Below are positions 40,604-50,889 of a stretch of DNA of 64,000 bases, piece by piece. A program made the position numbers and the translations under genes. The stretch comes from Desulfovibrio aminophilus (lineage in GTDB: Bacteria > Desulfobacterota > Desulfovibrionia > Desulfovibrionales > Desulfovibrionaceae). The stretch lies in NCBI RefSeq assembly GCF_023660105.1, contig NZ_JAMHGA010000019.1, forward strand, positions 52,778 through 116,777, in the 5' to 3' direction. Position 1 is the first letter of the stretch; each line of letters opens with the position of its first letter. The notes beneath the pieces were generated by a model. The model made no database searches and was not told the DNA's origin. It worked only from the letters and a program-made list of their open reading frames with translations.

Positions 40604-42751
40604 TCAGGACTTGAGCGAAAGCAGGGTCTGCATCATCTCGTCGGCCGTGGTCACGAGCTTGGCGGCCGCCGTGTAGGCGTGCTGGAACTTGATGAGGTTG
40701 GTCATCTCCTCGTCGATGTTCACGCCCATGGTCTGCTGCTGCCGCTGGTCCAAGTCCGTGGCCAAGGCGTTGTTGAAGTCGTAGTTGTACTTGGCGGCCG
40801 CGGTGTCCGCGCCGACCTCGCCCACGAGGCTGTTGTAGTACTCGGAGAAGGTCTGCGAGGTGTTGCCCGCGCGCAGGGTCGAGAAGCCCACGTCCTGCTC
40901 GGCCAACTTGGCGAGGGCCAGGGCGATGGTGTTGTCGCCCTCGTTGGCCTCGCCCGCGCCGTTGATTCGGCCCGCGCACATGTAGTTCAGATTCGAGCCC
41001 ACCTTGTTCGAGACGGCGATGTCCTGGGCCGTGGACCCCTGGAAGTAGGCGTTCAGGCCCAATGCCGCCGTCAGGCCCGAAGTGTCCGTGCCGAAGGCGA
41101 ACTGATAGCCGCTCCTGGCCTCGATGCGCAGCTTGTGGTTCACGATGGTGGCGTTGACGAAGCCGCCGAAGGAGCGGTTCACGGCCGCGGCCGCGTCCTC
41201 CAGCGTGTTCACGTTGGGATCGAAGTTCTGGATTCCGGGGGCCGCGCTCCAGTCCAGGTTCGCGCCGGAGACGAGCAGCCCGGTGTCGGCGTTGTAGACG
41301 TAGAACATGGTGCCGCCGGACTGGAGCTTGTCGCCGAAGACCAGGCCGGTGGAGGCCTCGCTCAGGGGGCGGTCGTCGTGGGCCACGGAGTAGGCGCCCT
41401 CAAGGTTGCCGAACTTCTCCAGGCCGCAGCCCTGGCTATGCAGGCGGTTCACTTCCCAGATCAGGGACTTGGACAGGGCGTCCAGCTTGTCCTGATAGCC
41501 GCCCACGTAGCCGTCGCGGAAGTTGAACAGTCCGGCCAGGGTGCCGCTGGTCACGCGGGAGGTGTCCTCGGCGCCGTTGCCGTACTGCAGCGGGGTGATG
41601 TTCTCCTTGGTGGAGGTGTTCTTCACCCAGTAGACGTTCTTCTTCGGAATGATGGTGAAGCGGTCCCCCTGGGCCATGGCCTGGGTCGGCGGGGTCAGGG
41701 GGTCGGTCTCGTTGGCCGCGGTGGTGGGGTTGTCGGCCGTGCCGAACCACACGGTCAGGCCGCCGATGGTGATCTTGCCGTCCTGGGGCCGGGCCGAGAA
41801 ATGCTGTTCCTGGCCGTTCTCGTCCTCGAGCCAGGTCCGGCCGCCGTCCAGCGAAACCCGGAAGGTGGCCGCTCCGGCGCCGTTGCTCACAAGGCCGCCG
41901 TTCACGCACTCCAGGGTGTACTCGTAGCTGTCGTTGCCCTCGAAGCAGACCTCGCCGTCGAAGGTGGAGGTCGGCGTCAGGGACCGGTCGGTCTTGGGCG
42001 CGGCGAACTCCAGGGAGTAGTGCTGCACGCCGTCCACCAGGGGCTGGCCGCCCTTGGTGGTCACGGTGATGTTGCCCTTGCCGTTGTTGATGACGTTGAT
42101 GCCCAGGATGCCGTCCAGGGCCCGCAACTTCTGGGTCCGCTGGTCATACAGGCTGTTGGCGTTGTTGGACCCGGGCTGGTCGTAGAGATTGAGCTGGCGG
42201 TTGATCTCCGCGATGTCCTTGATGAGCTGGTTGGCCGAGTTCACGTCCTGGGCGATCATCCGGTCGGCCTGCTCCTGGAGCTTGGCGAGATCGGAGTCGG
42301 TCTGGTGCAGGAGCGAGGAAAAGGTCGTGGTGGCGTTCATCAGATCCTGGCGCGTGCCGAAATCCTTGGGATTCTGGCTCACCTTGGTCCAGGCGTTGAA
42401 GAACGCGGACATGGCGTTGCTGATGCCCTTGCCGTCGGACTCGTTGAACATCGTCTCCACGCTCTGCAGCGAGGCGTAGGTCGTGTCCCAACGGGCGGTC
42501 AGGGCGGCCTGGTCGTAATACAGGCGCTCGACCATCTCGTCGAAGTAACGGACGACCTCCGTGGCCTTGACGCCGAGGCCCACCTGGCCCGGAGTGTAGT
42601 TGATGGCCCCCGCCTCGGTCAGGGTCACGGCCCGGCGGGCGTACCCGGGGGTATCGACGTTGGCGAGGTTCTCGCCGGTGACCTGGATGCAGGCCTGGTG
42701 CGCCTGGAGGGCGCCGCGGGCCATGTCGAGGATGGAGTTGGGGCCGAACAT
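40604..42751 (-). CDS. flgK: flagellar hook-associated protein 1 FlgK
   Basis: 715 residues. N-terminus ILDMARGALQAHQACIQVTGENLANVDTPGYARR and C-terminus NIDEEMTNLIKFQHAYTAAAKLVTTADEMMQTL are the paired rod/hook/HAP domains; the centre is an enlarged variable region. Together with FlgL it joins hook and filament. GGGAGG lies just before the ATG and overlaps the flgN stop. Confidence 0.95.
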   Translation of the reverse strand: MFGPNSILDMARGALQAHQACIQVTGENLANVDTPGYARRAVTLTEAGAINYTPGQVGLGVKATEVVRYFDEMVERLYYDQAALTARWDTTYASLQSVETMFNESDGKGISNAMSAFFNAWTKVSQNPKDFGTRQDLMNATTTFSSLLHQTDSDLAKLQEQADRMIAQDVNSANQLIKDIAEINRQLNLYDQPGSNNANSLYDQRTQKLRALDGILGINVINNGKGNITVTTKGGQPLVDGVQHYSLEFAAPKTDRSLTPTSTFDGEVCFEGNDSYEYTLECVNGGLVSNGAGAATFRVSLDGGRTWLEDENGQEQHFSARPQDGKITIGGLTVWFGTADNPTTAANETDPLTPPTQAMAQGDRFTIIPKKNVYWVKNTSTKENITPLQYGNGAEDTSRVTSGTLAGLFNFRDGYVGGYQDKLDALSKSLIWEVNRLHSQGCGLEKFGNLEGAYSVAHDDRPLSEASTGLVFGDKLQSGGTMFYVYNADTGLLVSGANLDWSAAPGIQNFDPNVNTLEDAAAAVNRSFGGFVNATIVNHKLRIEARSGYQFAFGTDTSGLTAALGLNAYFQGSTAQDIAVSNKVGSNLNYMCAGRINGAGEANEGDNTIALALAKLAEQDVGFSTLRAGNTSQTFSEYYNSLVGEVGADTAAAKYNYDFNNALATDLDQRQQQTMGVNIDEEMTNLIKFQHAYTAAAKLVTTADEMMQTLLSLKS

Positions 42752-43228
42752 CTAGAGCCTCCCGGAGACCAGGGTGGGGGCGTTGGAGGCTCGGGCCATG
42801 CGGCCGCTGGCCGAATAGGCCGAGCCCTTGGGCTGGATCTTCTCTTGGAGGAAGCCCAGGAGCTTGCGGCTCTGGTCGTAGAGCGCCAGGACGAGATGCT
42901 GGTTCTTGGCCGCCTGCCGGGCGCAGGCCTGCTCCATGCCGTCCAGCCGCAGGAGCAGATCGCGCAGGGCCTCGGCCTCCTCGGAGGGCACGGCGTCCAG
43001 GATTTCGCGCACGCGCTTGGCCCCGGGCGCCACTGCCTGGACCAGGCCGCGCAGGCTCACCCGCTCGACGGCCAACTGGCGCAGGAGCTCCTGAATGGAA
43101 ATTTCGATGCGGGAGACGTCCTGGGGCTTGCCGCCCTTGAGGTAGGAAAATTCTTCATCCAGCAGTTCGGACAGCAGGCCGAGGGCCCGATGCTGCCGGG
43201 ACAAATTTTCCTGGATTCTGCTCTCCAT
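42752..43228 (-). CDS. flgN: FlgN-family export chaperone
   Basis: 158 residues from MESRIQENLSRQHRAL, with GGAGGGG upstream. All-helical, leucine- and glutamate-rich, the profile of FlgN, which keeps FlgK and FlgL unfolded for export. It lies directly before flgK. Identity to enteric FlgN is low, so the call rests on fold profile and position. Confidence 0.85.
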   Translation of the reverse strand: MESRIQENLSRQHRALGLLSELLDEEFSYLKGGKPQDVSRIEISIQELLRQLAVERVSLRGLVQAVAPGAKRVREILDAVPSEEAEALRDLLLRLDGMEQACARQAAKNQHLVLALYDQSRKLLGFLQEKIQPKGSAYSASGRMARASNAPTLVSGRL

Positions 43229-43317
43229 GCGCCCCTCCATATAACAAGCAAGCTGTCGGTTTCAAACGATTTCTCATCATCGCCCGACAGTCTCGGATGG
43301 GGAGCCGGACGCCGGGG

Positions 43318-44298
43318 TCAACCGATCTTTGCAAGTTTGCGGCCAGGGCGTTGCAGACTGGACTGCTGCCCCTGGTAGCCCCGCACTCCGCCGGACTGGG
43401 GGACCGCCATGGGCTCCTGCCGCGACTGCGCGGCGGGTTCGGCGGCCGAAGCCGGAGCGGCTTCGCCGGACTCGATGTGCCGGATCAGGGCTTCCAACTG
43501 CGCGGCGGCCTGGGCCGGGGTCTCGGCCACCTGCGGCGCGGGGTGCGCCGGGGCCGCCGGAGTGGCCGCCGCCGGGGTCGACGGGGCTTCCGTCGGGGGC
43601 TGAATCCAGGTCTGGCCGCCCGGGCGGGCGGACCGGCCCAGGGCCATGGGCTCGCCGGGGCGGTGCAGGGGCTTCAGGTCGGCGTGGCGGCCGGAGCGGT
43701 CCAGGGCGATCGGCGTCGCCTGCCTGGACTTCTCCCCGCGGGGGTCCCTGCCCGACGCGGCCAGGGTCTTCATCTCGCGGTGGTGATGGCCGGAAGCGGC
43801 CGCCGCGATGGCGGCTTCCGGGAGACCGGACGGCGCGGCCGTGGGCGTTTGGGGAAGCGTGCCGGCCAAGGCCTGCTCCAGGGGCTCTCCGACCTCCGGG
43901 GCCTCGGGAGCCTGGGGCGCGGCCATGCGGCCGGGAAGGGCCTCGCGGCCCATGTCGGCCAAGCGCTGCTTGAGGTTGCCGTAGAGCAGGTCGGCCAGAC
44001 CGATGCCGCCGGAGTCGGCCATCTTCTCGGAAAACGCCTGATCGAACATGGACAGATAGGCGTCCTCCTGCGGGCTGTGCAGGTAGCCCTCCTTTGGCAC
44101 GGTGGCGCGCATCTGCTCCCAAAGCTTGCCCATGAACACGGCCTCGAAGTTGCGGCAGGCCTTGCGCAGCTGCTTTTCCTTGGCCTCCGGGTCGGACAGG
44201 CGCTTCTTCAGCGCGTCCATGGAGAGCTTGAACTGGACCAGGTCCTGGTCCTTGAGCTTCTGTCCCGCCAGGGCGGCGTCGGCCGTGGGCGTGGTCAT
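43318..44298 (-). CDS. flgJ: FlgJ-like rod-binding protein without a muramidase domain
   Basis: 326 residues. The rod-binding domain is at 40-115 (ACRNFEAVFMGKLWEQMRATVP; MFDQAFSEKMADSGGIGLAD). The rest is a proline-, alanine- and histidine-rich tail with no glucosaminidase domain. It caps the growing rod; the wall-cutting activity must come from another protein. It follows flgI by one base. Confidence 0.88.
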   Translation of the reverse strand: MTTPTADAALAGQKLKDQDLVQFKLSMDALKKRLSDPEAKEKQLRKACRNFEAVFMGKLWEQMRATVPKEGYLHSPQEDAYLSMFDQAFSEKMADSGGIGLADLLYGNLKQRLADMGREALPGRMAAPQAPEAPEVGEPLEQALAGTLPQTPTAAPSGLPEAAIAAAASGHHHREMKTLAASGRDPRGEKSRQATPIALDRSGRHADLKPLHRPGEPMALGRSARPGGQTWIQPPTEAPSTPAAATPAAPAHPAPQVAETPAQAAAQLEALIRHIESGEAAPASAAEPAAQSRQEPMAVPQSGGVRGYQGQQSSLQRPGRKLAKIG

Positions 44299-44299
44299 G

Positions 44300-45436
44300 C
44301 TAGATCACCTCCAGGTCGGCGTGCAGGGCGCCCGCCGACTTGAGCGTACGGATGATGGAGATGAGGTCGCGCGGGGTCGCGCCGATGGCGTTCAGGCCGT
44401 CCACCAGCTCTTGGAGCGTGGCGCCCTCCACCAGCATGAGCCGGTTGTTCTGCTCATGCACCGCGATGTCGGTCTGCGGCGTGGCCACGGTCTGGCCCTG
44501 GGAGAAGGGGCCGGGCTGGCTGACCTGCTGGCTTTCGCTGATGACGATCTGAAGGTTGCCGTGGGCCACGGCCACGCGCGACAGGCGCACGTCGTTGCCG
44601 ACCACCACGGTGCCGGTCTTCTCGTCCACCACGACGCGGGCGCGGGCGTCCGGGCTCACATCCAGGTTCTCCAGGGAAGCCATGAGCGGAACCATGTTGC
44701 CCCGGAAGCGATCGGGCACGGAAAGTTCGATGGTCGAGGCGTCCTGGGCCTTGGCGTAGCCGCCGCCCAGGCTGGAGTTGATGCGGTTGACCACCTGCAT
44801 CACGGTGCTGAAGTCGCCTTCATTCAGACTGAGGGTCATGCTCTCCTGGCTGTTGAATTTGAAGGGCACGGCCCGCTCCACAACCGCGCCGTTGGGAATG
44901 CGGCCCACGGTGGCGATGTTCTTCTGGGCCGTGGCGGCCTCGCCCGAGGCCGAGAAGCCGCCGATGGTCAACGGACCCTGGGCCAGGGCGTAAATCTGCC
45001 CGTCCACGCCCTTGAGCGGGGTCAGCAGGAGCACGCCGCCGAGCAGGCTCTTGGCGTCGCCCAGGGAGGACACGGCCACATCCAGGTTGGAGCCGGGCTT
45101 GGCCGCCGCCGACATCTTGGTCGTGACCATGACCGCGGCCACGTTCTTGGGCTTGATCTTGCTCGCGTCAACCTGCACGCCCATCTTGTCCAGCATGTTG
45201 ACCATGGACCGGGTGGTGAAGGTGGAACTCGTGCCGTCGCCGGTTCCGGAGAGGCCCACCACCAGGCCGTAGCCCACCAATTCGTTGGTGCGCACGCCGC
45301 TGAAGGTGGCGATGTCCTTGAGCCGCACGGCCAGGGCCGGGGCCACCAGGGCCGCGCAGAGCAGCGCGGTCAGGATCAGCACGGCCGCCGTCCGGCCGGG
45401 CCGGAGGATGCTCATGCGTTCATGCGAGGCGTTCAT
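44300..45436 (-). CDS. flgI: flagellar P-ring protein FlgI
   Basis: 378 residues from MNASHERMS with AAGGGGAG upstream. A signal peptide ends near [35 protein letters not shown] is the family signature. It forms the peptidoglycan ring of the basal body. It sits between flgH and flgJ. Confidence 0.96.
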   Translation of the reverse strand: MNASHERMSILRPGRTAAVLILTALLCAALVAPALAVRLKDIATFSGVRTNELVGYGLVVGLSGTGDGTSSTFTTRSMVNMLDKMGVQVDASKIKPKNVAAVMVTTKMSAAAKPGSNLDVAVSSLGDAKSLLGGVLLLTPLKGVDGQIYALAQGPLTIGGFSASGEAATAQKNIATVGRIPNGAVVERAVPFKFNSQESMTLSLNEGDFSTVMQVVNRINSSLGGGYAKAQDASTIELSVPDRFRGNMVPLMASLENLDVSPDARARVVVDEKTGTVVVGNDVRLSRVAVAHGNLQIVISESQQVSQPGPFSQGQTVATPQTDIAVHEQNNRLMLVEGATLQELVDGLNAIGATPRDLISIIRTLKSAGALHADLEVI

Positions 45437-45461
45437 GTCTCCCCTTCTCCACATCTTCGGT

Positions 45462-46151
45462 TCAGTACGGCCAGAGGTTGTCCAGGATGCGCGCCAGCCA
45501 GCCGGGCTTCTGCTTGTCGGCCACGATGCCCTCGCCGTAGACCTCGATCTGGGCCTGGGCCAGGTTGCTGGACGGCACGGTGTTGTCGGCGGAGACGTCG
45601 CGCTGACGCACGAGGCCCCGCACCACCAGGATCTGGTTCTCGTCGTTGACCCGGATCTGGCGCGCGCCCTCCACCTGCATCACCCGGCCGGGCAGCATGC
45701 GCACGATGCGCGTGGCCACGGTGGTGGTGAAGTAGGAGTCGCGCTTGGTTTCGCCCGAACCGGTGAAGTCGTTCTTGTTCGTGGTGTTGAACTGGGCGGT
45801 GGCATGCAGGTCCAAGGGCCGGGTGACCAAGGCGCCCAGGCCGGCGCCCGGCAGGACCGAGGCCCCGATATCCGTCGTCCCCTCGCGGGTGGCCGTGGTG
45901 GTGGCCTTGTTCTTGGCCGAGGTGGTCTCGGAAACCACGACCATGATGATGTCGCCCACCCGGGTGGCCCGGTTGTCGTCATAGAGGTATTCGGCCCCGT
46001 TGGCGCTGAAGAGCGAGCCTGGGTTGTCCTGGGGCTCGGGCTCCTCGATCATGGGCTGGGTCAATTCGGGCATGGTCGTGGGATTGCGCCTCGAGGCGCA
46101 TCCCGCCACCAGCAGGGCCAGGACGATGCAACACAGCACGGGTTTGTTCAT
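45462..46151 (-). CDS. flgH: flagellar L-ring protein FlgH, lipoprotein
   Basis: 229 residues. Lipobox VAGC (C18) anchors it in the outer membrane. [21 protein letters not shown] and the closing GVVRQRDVS-like stretch ([18 protein letters not shown]) are family marks. It forms the outer-membrane ring around the rod. Confidence 0.95.
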   Translation of the reverse strand: MNKPVLCCIVLALLVAGCASRRNPTTMPELTQPMIEEPEPQDNPGSLFSANGAEYLYDDNRATRVGDIIMVVVSETTSAKNKATTTATREGTTDIGASVLPGAGLGALVTRPLDLHATAQFNTTNKNDFTGSGETKRDSYFTTTVATRIVRMLPGRVMQVEGARQIRVNDENQILVVRGLVRQRDVSADNTVPSSNLAQAQIEVYGEGIVADKQKPGWLARILDNLWPY

Positions 46152-46167
46152 GGCGTTCTCCGCTCTC

Positions 46168-47157
46168 CTACCTGACGGCCACGGTATGCTGGTCGATGAC
46201 CGTGGCCAGGATTTCCTTCTTCGTTTGCAAATTGCGCACCGTGATCATCTGGCCCACGTCGGCGTCGTTCAGGGCCTCGGCCTTGACCGCCATCTGGACG
46301 CGCCGACCCTGATACACGAGCATGACCTTCTCGCCCTTGACCACCGCCGGCAGGGGCTCCAGGCTGGCCGTGGTGATGGGCTGGCCCTGGCCCACGGGCC
46401 GGGAGATGCGCCAGGGGCCGCCCCGGCCGTCCCAGACGTCCGGCAGATAGGCCATGTTCTTGCGCAGGAAGGTCACGTCGGCCGCCTCCAGCGGGCGCAT
46501 GCGGTTGAGCGGCCTGGCCGCGCTCGGCACGGCCTTCCAGAGGTCCAGGAAGACGCTGGCGGCCAGCCGTTTGACGGTCTTGCCGTCCGGCGTGACCACG
46601 CGCACCCGCAGATTCACCCGACCGGGCTTCAGCGGCCCGGACAACTCCATCTCCACATGGTCGTACGGATTGTCCAGAAAGACGTTCTCGGGCAACCGGA
46701 AATCCCGGAATTCGGCATCGCCGCCGAGCCCCGCCGTCCGGGGGGTCAAAAACGCGACGGCCTGCTTCTCGATCTCGAAGCGGTCCACCAGGGAGCCGCC
46801 GTACTGCAGCGTCAGCTGGCTGGGCAGGGCCCAAATCCTGGGTGCGACCTCGGGCACGTAGTGCCGCAGGAGCTGCTCCAGCTGGTTCCGGGACACGTTG
46901 ACCTGACGTCCCGGGCGCTCGGCGTTGCGCCACAACTCCCGGGAACTCAGACGCTCCCAGACCCCGGCCGGGGGTTCCCCGCGCACCTCCGCGATCTCGG
47001 AGAGCAGAAGACGGGGGCCTTGGGTGCAGGCGGCCTCCTTGACCACGATGCGCCAGCCCGTCCCCTCGGCCGCGAAGGCCGAGGCGCAGAACAGGAGGGC
47101 CAGGACGCCCGCCCCCAGCGCCCGCCGCGCCGTTGCGATCATGCCGCTACCGTTCAT
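46168..47157 (-). CDS. flgA: flagella basal body P-ring formation protein FlgA
   Basis: 329 residues. Signal peptide MIATARRALGAGVLALLFC to SAFA. The C-terminal SAF domain (RPLNRMRPLEAADVTFLRKNM; ITTASLEPLPAVVKGEKVMLV) is typical of this periplasmic chaperone of FlgI. The N-terminal half is longer than in enterics. Start at MNGSGM (47157); MIATAR (47142) is possible. The open frame continues upstream only as a shadow of flgG. Confidence 0.92.
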   Translation of the reverse strand: MNGSGMIATARRALGAGVLALLFCASAFAAEGTGWRIVVKEAACTQGPRLLLSEIAEVRGEPPAGVWERLSSRELWRNAERPGRQVNVSRNQLEQLLRHYVPEVAPRIWALPSQLTLQYGGSLVDRFEIEKQAVAFLTPRTAGLGGDAEFRDFRLPENVFLDNPYDHVEMELSGPLKPGRVNLRVRVVTPDGKTVKRLAASVFLDLWKAVPSAARPLNRMRPLEAADVTFLRKNMAYLPDVWDGRGGPWRISRPVGQGQPITTASLEPLPAVVKGEKVMLVYQGRRVQMAVKAEALNDADVGQMITVRNLQTKKEILATVIDQHTVAVR

Positions 47158-47165
47158 CGTCCCTT

Positions 47166-47948
47166 CTAGCGCTTGATGTTGATGGCCGTCTGCAGCAGGG
47201 CGTCCGCCGTGGTGATGGCCTTGGAATTGACCTCGTAGGCCCGCTGGCCCACGATGAGGCCGACCATCTCGTCGACCATCTCCACGTTGGACATCTCCAG
47301 AAAGCCCTGGGCCAGGGTGCCGAAGTTGTCGTCGCCGGGCGTGCCTTGCTGGGCCGGGCCGGAGGCCTCGGTTTCGGTGAAGAGGTTGCGGCCCACGGCG
47401 TTCAGGCCCGCCGGGTTGATGAAGGTGTAGACCGGGATGTCGGCGGCGGCCAATTCCTGGCCGTTGCGGTCCAGGGCCGAGATGTGTCCGCGCTCGGTGA
47501 TGACCACGTTCACCGTGTCCTGGGGCACGGTGAACTCGGGCTGGAGGGCGTAGCCGTTGGCCGTGACCACGCGGCCCTCGTTGTCCAGCTTGAAGGCCCC
47601 GGCGCGGGTGTAGACGTCCTGGCCGTTCTGGTCCAGGAGGAAGAAACCGTCGCCCTCGATGGCCATGTCCAGGGGGTTGCCGGTGTTCTGGAAGTCGCCC
47701 TGGGTGAAGAACTTGTGCACGGTCACGGGCCGCACGCCCATGCCCACCTGAAGGCCGGTGGGGATGCGGTTGCCGCCCTCGTTGATCGAACCGGCGATGC
47801 GCATGGTCTGGTACATGAGGTCCTCGAACTCGGCACGGCTTTTCTTGAAGCCCGTGGTGTTCACGTTGGCGAGATTGTTGGACATCACGTCGATGTTGGT
47901 CTGCTGGGCGACCATGCCGGTGGCCGCTGTCCACAGGGAACGCATCAT
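47166..47948 (-). CDS. flgG: flagellar distal rod protein FlgG
   Basis: 260 residues, exactly as in most bacteria. N-terminus SLWTAATGMVAQQTNIDVMSNNLANVNTTGFKKSR and C-terminus SNVEMVDEMVGLIVGQRAYEVNSKAITTADALLQ are the rod-domain signatures. GGAGG precedes the ATG. Confidence 0.97.
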   Translation of the reverse strand: MMRSLWTAATGMVAQQTNIDVMSNNLANVNTTGFKKSRAEFEDLMYQTMRIAGSINEGGNRIPTGLQVGMGVRPVTVHKFFTQGDFQNTGNPLDMAIEGDGFFLLDQNGQDVYTRAGAFKLDNEGRVVTANGYALQPEFTVPQDTVNVVITERGHISALDRNGQELAAADIPVYTFINPAGLNAVGRNLFTETEASGPAQQGTPGDDNFGTLAQGFLEMSNVEMVDEMVGLIVGQRAYEVNSKAITTADALLQTAINIKR

Positions 47949-47973
47949 GGCTGGAATCCTCCGTTGCTGACTG

Positions 47974-48756
47974 CTAAACGACGCTGCCGACCTTGTCGGT
48001 GACCGTCTTGTCCATCTCGCTCGTGCCGCTGATCATCCGCTGATACATTTCAAAGGCCCGCTGCACCTCGATCATGGCCACCATCTCGGTGACCACCTCC
48101 ACGTTGGCCTTCTCGATGTACCCCTGCTCCACCCGCGTCTCGGGCGGCACGGGCGTCTCCGAGGCCTTGGAGTCGGGCCGGATGCGGTAGAGGTTGTTGC
48201 CGACCTTCTCCAGGGCCGAGGGGTCGTCCACCGTGACCACGTCCAGGATGTTGGCCACGGCCCCATCCACGGTGACCTGTCCCAGGGAGTCGATGAGCAC
48301 GTTGCCGCCCCCGGGCAGGAGCACCGGGCCGCCCTGGCCCAAAAGCTGGAAGCCTTGTTCACTGATGATCCCGCCCTCGGACGTGAGCTGGAAGCTGCCC
48401 GAACGGGTCAGAAAATCGCCGTCCGGGGTGCGGACCTTGAAGAAACCCTCGCCGGAAATGGCCAGGTCCAAGGGGTTCCCGGTCATCTGCAGGCTGCCCT
48501 GACTGAAGTCCGTGCGCTGCTCCGAGAGCCGGGGCTTGGCCATCACGTCGGGCTGGGGCCAGAGATTTTTGTCGCGGAGATAACTCCTTGAATCAACGAG
48601 ATAATCGTGGGCGAAACGCTGGAAGGTGTCGTGGAAGGCCACCTGGTCCTTCTTGAAGCCCGTGGTGTTGGCGTTCGCCAAATTATTGGCGATGAGCCCG
48701 AGCCTGTGCTCATTGGACATGGCGCCGAAAAGCGCGCTGTACGTACTGTCCCGCAT
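47974..48756 (-). CDS. flgF: flagellar proximal rod protein FlgF
   Basis: 260 residues from MRDSTYSALFG, chosen for AAGGAGG upstream. It has the same rod signatures as FlgG (LGLIANNLANANTTGFKK; VVTEMVAMIEVQRAFEMYQRM). First gene of the rod operon, behind a sigma-54-type promoter. flgBC and the switch genes are elsewhere. Confidence 0.95.
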   Translation of the reverse strand: MRDSTYSALFGAMSNEHRLGLIANNLANANTTGFKKDQVAFHDTFQRFAHDYLVDSRSYLRDKNLWPQPDVMAKPRLSEQRTDFSQGSLQMTGNPLDLAISGEGFFKVRTPDGDFLTRSGSFQLTSEGGIISEQGFQLLGQGGPVLLPGGGNVLIDSLGQVTVDGAVANILDVVTVDDPSALEKVGNNLYRIRPDSKASETPVPPETRVEQGYIEKANVEVVTEMVAMIEVQRAFEMYQRMISGTSEMDKTVTDKVGSVV

Positions 48757-48786
48757 GGGCGACCTCCTTCTGTACGCCAGGGCAGA

Positions 48787-48802
48787 TGCAATATGCGGGC
48801 CA
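48787..48802 (-). promoter_or_regulatory. sigma-54 promoter of the flgF operon
   Basis: On the minus strand TGGCCCG, four bases, TTGCA matches the -24/-12 consensus TGGCACG-N4-TTGCA at all but one base. It lies about 30 bases upstream of the flgF start and would give the usual mid-class control of rod and ring genes. Confidence 0.75.
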
Positions 48803-48887
48803 CCTCCTGGGGACGATTCGGACGTCGGCGGACTGAAAAACGCCTCTTGACAACCCACCCTCTTCTTCATAGAAGGTGGCGTTTCGA

Positions 48888-48963
48888 GCGGGTGTAGCTC
48901 AGCTGGTAGAGTACAAGCTTCCCAAGCTTGGTGTCGCGGGTTCGATCCCCGTCACCCGCTCCA
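48888..48963 (+). tRNA. tRNA-Gly(CCC)
   Basis: A 76-base gene with acceptor GCGGGTG/CACCCGC, anticodon CCC in CTTCCCAAG, T-arm GGGTTCGATCCCC, discriminator T and encoded CCA. It lies between the divergent flgF operon and rimP. Confidence 0.95.
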
Positions 48964-49012
48964 AGGCCTCAACTTGAATACTGCCTGAACCTCCGGTTCT
49001 TCTTTCGCGGGC

Positions 49013-49037
49013 GGGCCTTTCGGCCCCCTTTTTTTTT
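49013..49037 (+). terminator. rho-independent terminator after tRNA-Gly
   Basis: GGGCC, TTTC loop, GGCCC, then CC and nine T. The stem is short but the T-run is strong. It separates the tRNA transcript from rimP. Confidence 0.75.
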
Positions 49038-49064
49038 CGGAGCGGGCGGACACACGGCGGAAAC

Positions 49065-49526
49065 ATGGCCAGACACGGCCTCGAACAGCGCATTCTGGAA
49101 CTGGCCCGGCCCCTGGCCGAGTCCCTGGGCATTTCCGTCTGGGGCCTGGAACTGGCCGCGGCCGGACGGCGCGCCCTGGTGCGCCTGTACATAGAGGCCG
49201 AGGGCGGCGCCGGCGTGGACCAGTGCGCGGAGATGAGCCGGGGCCTGGGCGCGGCCCTGGAGGTGGAGGACATCATGTCCGGGGCCTACGTCCTGGAAGT
49301 CTCCTCCCCCGGCCTGGAGCGCCGGTTCTTCGAGCCCGGCCAGCTGGCGTCCCATGAGGGGCGCATCCTGGACGTGAGCCTGCGCGAGCCTCTGGACGGA
49401 CGCAAGAACTTCCGGGGACGGCTGACCCAGGCCCGCCCGGACGGGCTGGTCCTGGACGTGGACGGAGTCGCCTTCGATTTTTCCTGGGACGCGGTCAAGA
49501 AGGCCCGTCTCGTGCACGAATTCTAG
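49065..49526 (+). CDS. rimP: ribosome maturation factor RimP
   Basis: 153 residues. It helps assemble the 30S subunit. GLELAAAGRRALVRLYIE and YVLEVSSPGLERRF are family marks. First protein gene of the nusA-infB operon. It has only a weak GGA ribosome site. Confidence 0.94.
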   Translation: MARHGLEQRILELARPLAESLGISVWGLELAAAGRRALVRLYIEAEGGAGVDQCAEMSRGLGAALEVEDIMSGAYVLEVSSPGLERRFFEPGQLASHEGRILDVSLREPLDGRKNFRGRLTQARPDGLVLDVDGVAFDFSWDAVKKARLVHEF

Positions 49527-49578
49527 ATTCCCGACCGCCCGGCGCCAGGGGACCGGGTGGAGGCAGCGGAGGATTCCC

Positions 49579-50889
49579 ATGTCGGAACTGAAAAAGGCCA
49601 TCGATCAGATCAGCAAGGACCGCGGCATCGACCGCGACCTGCTCGTGGACACCCTGGAAGAGGCCGTGCGCTCCTCCGTGATCCGCAAGTACGGCGAGTC
49701 CATGGATGTGGAAGTGAGCTTCAACGAGGAGCTGGGCGAGATCGAGGTCTACCAGTTCAAGGTCGTGGCCGACAAGGTCACGGAGCCGCTCAACGAGATC
49801 GAGCTCAAGGAAGCCCGCAAGCACGACCCCGCCGTCCAGCTGGGCGACGAGATGGGCTTCAAGCTGAATATCGAGGATCTGGGCCGCATCGCCGCCCAGG
49901 CCGCCAAGCAGGTCATCATCCAGCGCATGCGCGACGCCGAGCAGGAGATCATCTACGAGGAGTACAAGGACCGCGTGGGCGAGATCACCTCGGGCATCAT
50001 CCAGCGCCGCGACCGCACCGGCTGGATCATCAACCTGGGCCGCACCGAGGCCCTGCTCCCCAAGGAGGAGCAGATTCCCCGCGAGCGCTACAAGCGCGGC
50101 GACCGCGTCCAGGCCTTCATCATCGACGTCCAGAAGGAGTCCCGGGGACCCCAGGTGGTGGTCTCCCGCTCCCACCCGGACTACATGACCGCCCTCTTCC
50201 ACCGCGAGGTGCCGGAGGTGGCCGACGGCACGGTGAAGATCATGGGCGTGGCCCGCGACCCGGGCCTGCGCGCCAAGGTGGCCGTCTACTCCCGCGACCG
50301 GGACGTGGATCCCGTGGGCGCCTGCGTGGGCATCCGCGGTTCGCGCATCCAGAACATCGTGCAGGAGCTCAAGGGCGAACGCATCGACATCGTGGTCTGG
50401 AGCCCGGACATCGCCATGTACGCCCAGCACGCCCTGTCCCCGGCCGTGATCTCGCGGATCACCGTGGACGAGGAGGAACAGATCCTCGAGGTGGTGGTGC
50501 CCGACGACCAGCTCACCCTGGCCATCGGCCGCAAGGGCCAGAACGTCAAGCTGGCCTCCAAGCTCCTGGGCTGGAAGATCGACATCTTCACCGAAAGCCG
50601 CTACGGCGAGCTCAACGCCGACCGCAAGGGCCTGGAACAGCTGGCCAGCGTGGCCGAGGTGGGCATCGAGAACTTCCTCGCCGCGGGCTTCGAGACCGCC
50701 GAACTGCTGGCCGCCGCCACGGACGAGCAGATCCTGGCCGTGGACGGCATGACACCCTCCAAGGTCTCGGACCTGCGCCTGGCCATGAACATGCTCGACA
50801 TCAAGCCCCAGGAGCCCGAGGCTCCCGAGGCTCGGGAAGACGCCCCGGACGCCACCGGGGCCGACGACGGAAAGACCGGAGAGGAATGA
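49579..50889 (+). CDS. nusA: transcription termination/antitermination factor NusA
   Basis: 436 residues. N-terminal RNA polymerase-binding domain ([20 protein letters not shown]), S1 domain (about 135-200), two KH domains ([37 protein letters not shown]) and a short C-terminal helix-hairpin repeat. The acidic tail replaces the second repeat of enteric NusA. GGAGG lies before the ATG. Confidence 0.97.
   Translation: MSELKKAIDQISKDRGIDRDLLVDTLEEAVRSSVIRKYGESMDVEVSFNEELGEIEVYQFKVVADKVTEPLNEIELKEARKHDPAVQLGDEMGFKLNIEDLGRIAAQAAKQVIIQRMRDAEQEIIYEEYKDRVGEITSGIIQRRDRTGWIINLGRTEALLPKEEQIPRERYKRGDRVQAFIIDVQKESRGPQVVVSRSHPDYMTALFHREVPEVADGTVKIMGVARDPGLRAKVAVYSRDRDVDPVGACVGIRGSRIQNIVQELKGERIDIVVWSPDIAMYAQHALSPAVISRITVDEEEQILEVVVPDDQLTLAIGRKGQNVKLASKLLGWKIDIFTESRYGELNADRKGLEQLASVAEVGIENFLAAGFETAELLAAATDEQILAVDGMTPSKVSDLRLAMNMLDIKPQEPEAPEAREDAPDATGADDGKTGEE

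Noticed and set aside
46168..47934. One 588-residue frame spanning flgA and flgG
   Set aside because: The first half shadows flgG; FlgA starts at its signal peptide at 47157.
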